The notes under the pieces are model-generated. The model did no database searches and was not told where the DNA came from. It worked only from the letters and a program-made list of their open reading frames with translations. A DNA stretch of 6,179 bases from Desulfobacterales bacterium (lineage in GTDB: Bacteria; Desulfobacterota; Desulfobacteria; Desulfobacterales; JAUCGF01), in assembly GCA_029940345.1 (NCBI GenBank), contig JAOZRC010000341.1, positions 1 through 6,179 on the forward strand. Direction: 5' to 3'. Shown piece after piece: positions 6,112 to 6,179 of the stretch (its first letter is position 1; every line of letters begins with the position of its first letter). The position numbers and the translations under genes are program-made.

Positions 6112-6179
6112 AGGTTGGATTGAGGAACGAAACCTGACATCAGCCTGAATTCGTCAGGTTTCGTTCCTCAACCCAACCT
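6112..6179. repeat. Large inverted repeat (27-bp arms, 14-base loop), MITE- or REP-like
   Basis: Arms at 6112-6138 and 6153-6179 are reverse complements with one mismatch (A at 6119 opposite C at 6172). The core is GAGGAACGAAACCTGAC paired with GTCAGGTTTCGTTCCTC. The loop is 6139-6152. From memory, variants of GTAGGTTGGGTTGAGGAACG are widespread interspersed repeats in Gram-negative and cyanobacterial genomes. The window ends at the arm's last base, so the element may continue. It could fold as a strong RNA or cruciform hairpin; no T-tract is visible. Confidence 0.8.

Noticed and set aside
1..6179. CRISPR array, tRNA, rRNA, toxin-antitoxin or defence genes
   Set aside because: No regularly spaced repeats, cloverleaf-like sequence or recognisable protein families of these kinds are present.

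Overview
The window reads like a chromosomal, mildly accessory stretch of a Gram-negative, probably anaerobic bacterium. A member of Desulfobacterota (former Deltaproteobacteria) is my best guess, from a LysM/TPR lipoprotein, a formate-dehydrogenase accessory gene, an acyl-CoA gene with its own SD, and interspersed palindromic repeats and IS200 debris. This is inference; no rRNA or marker gene is present.

Layout, left to right. 1-171: a palindromic repeat with two perfect small stem-loops and an extended -10 promoter-like sequence (TGcTATAAT), leading into the first gene. 172-1701 (+): a secreted, probably lipid-anchored protein with a LysM domain, a Thr/Pro linker and TPR-like helices on both sides. 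1694-2524 (-): fdhD, the sulfur carrier that activates formate dehydrogenases; its end overlaps the lipoprotein gene by 8 bp, tail to tail. 2558-3514 (-): a LysR-type regulator 33 bp upstream of fdhD, almost certainly co-transcribed with it. 3515-3756: a divergent control region with candidate promoters both ways and repeated TAACAT/ATGTTA elements. 3757-4533 (+): a crotonase-fold protein resembling the ECHDC3 group, in which both catalytic glutamates of classical enoyl-CoA hydratase are replaced. 4672-5574 (-): a PfkB/ribokinase-family sugar kinase, more GC-rich than its surroundings to the eye. 5596-5772 (-): a short protein-like ORF directly upstream of the kinase, likely the end of a truncated gene. 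5759-6003 (+): a decayed IS200-type TnpA transposase carrying a frameshift, a stop and a missing 3' end. 6000-6095 (-): another short protein-like tail. 6112-6179: a large hairpin with 27-bp arms at the window edge.

Functional picture. The LysR regulator, fdhD and the divergent crotonase gene form the only coherent module: the regulator probably controls itself plus fdhD, and possibly the divergent crotonase gene. The kinase sits at what looks like a broken operon, its upstream partner cut off where IS200 debris begins. I do not see a defence system, CRISPR array, tRNA or rRNA. Nothing here is convincingly a new system. The most notable points are the altered active site of the crotonase, the fdhD translation start, and the layered mobile-element scars on the right.
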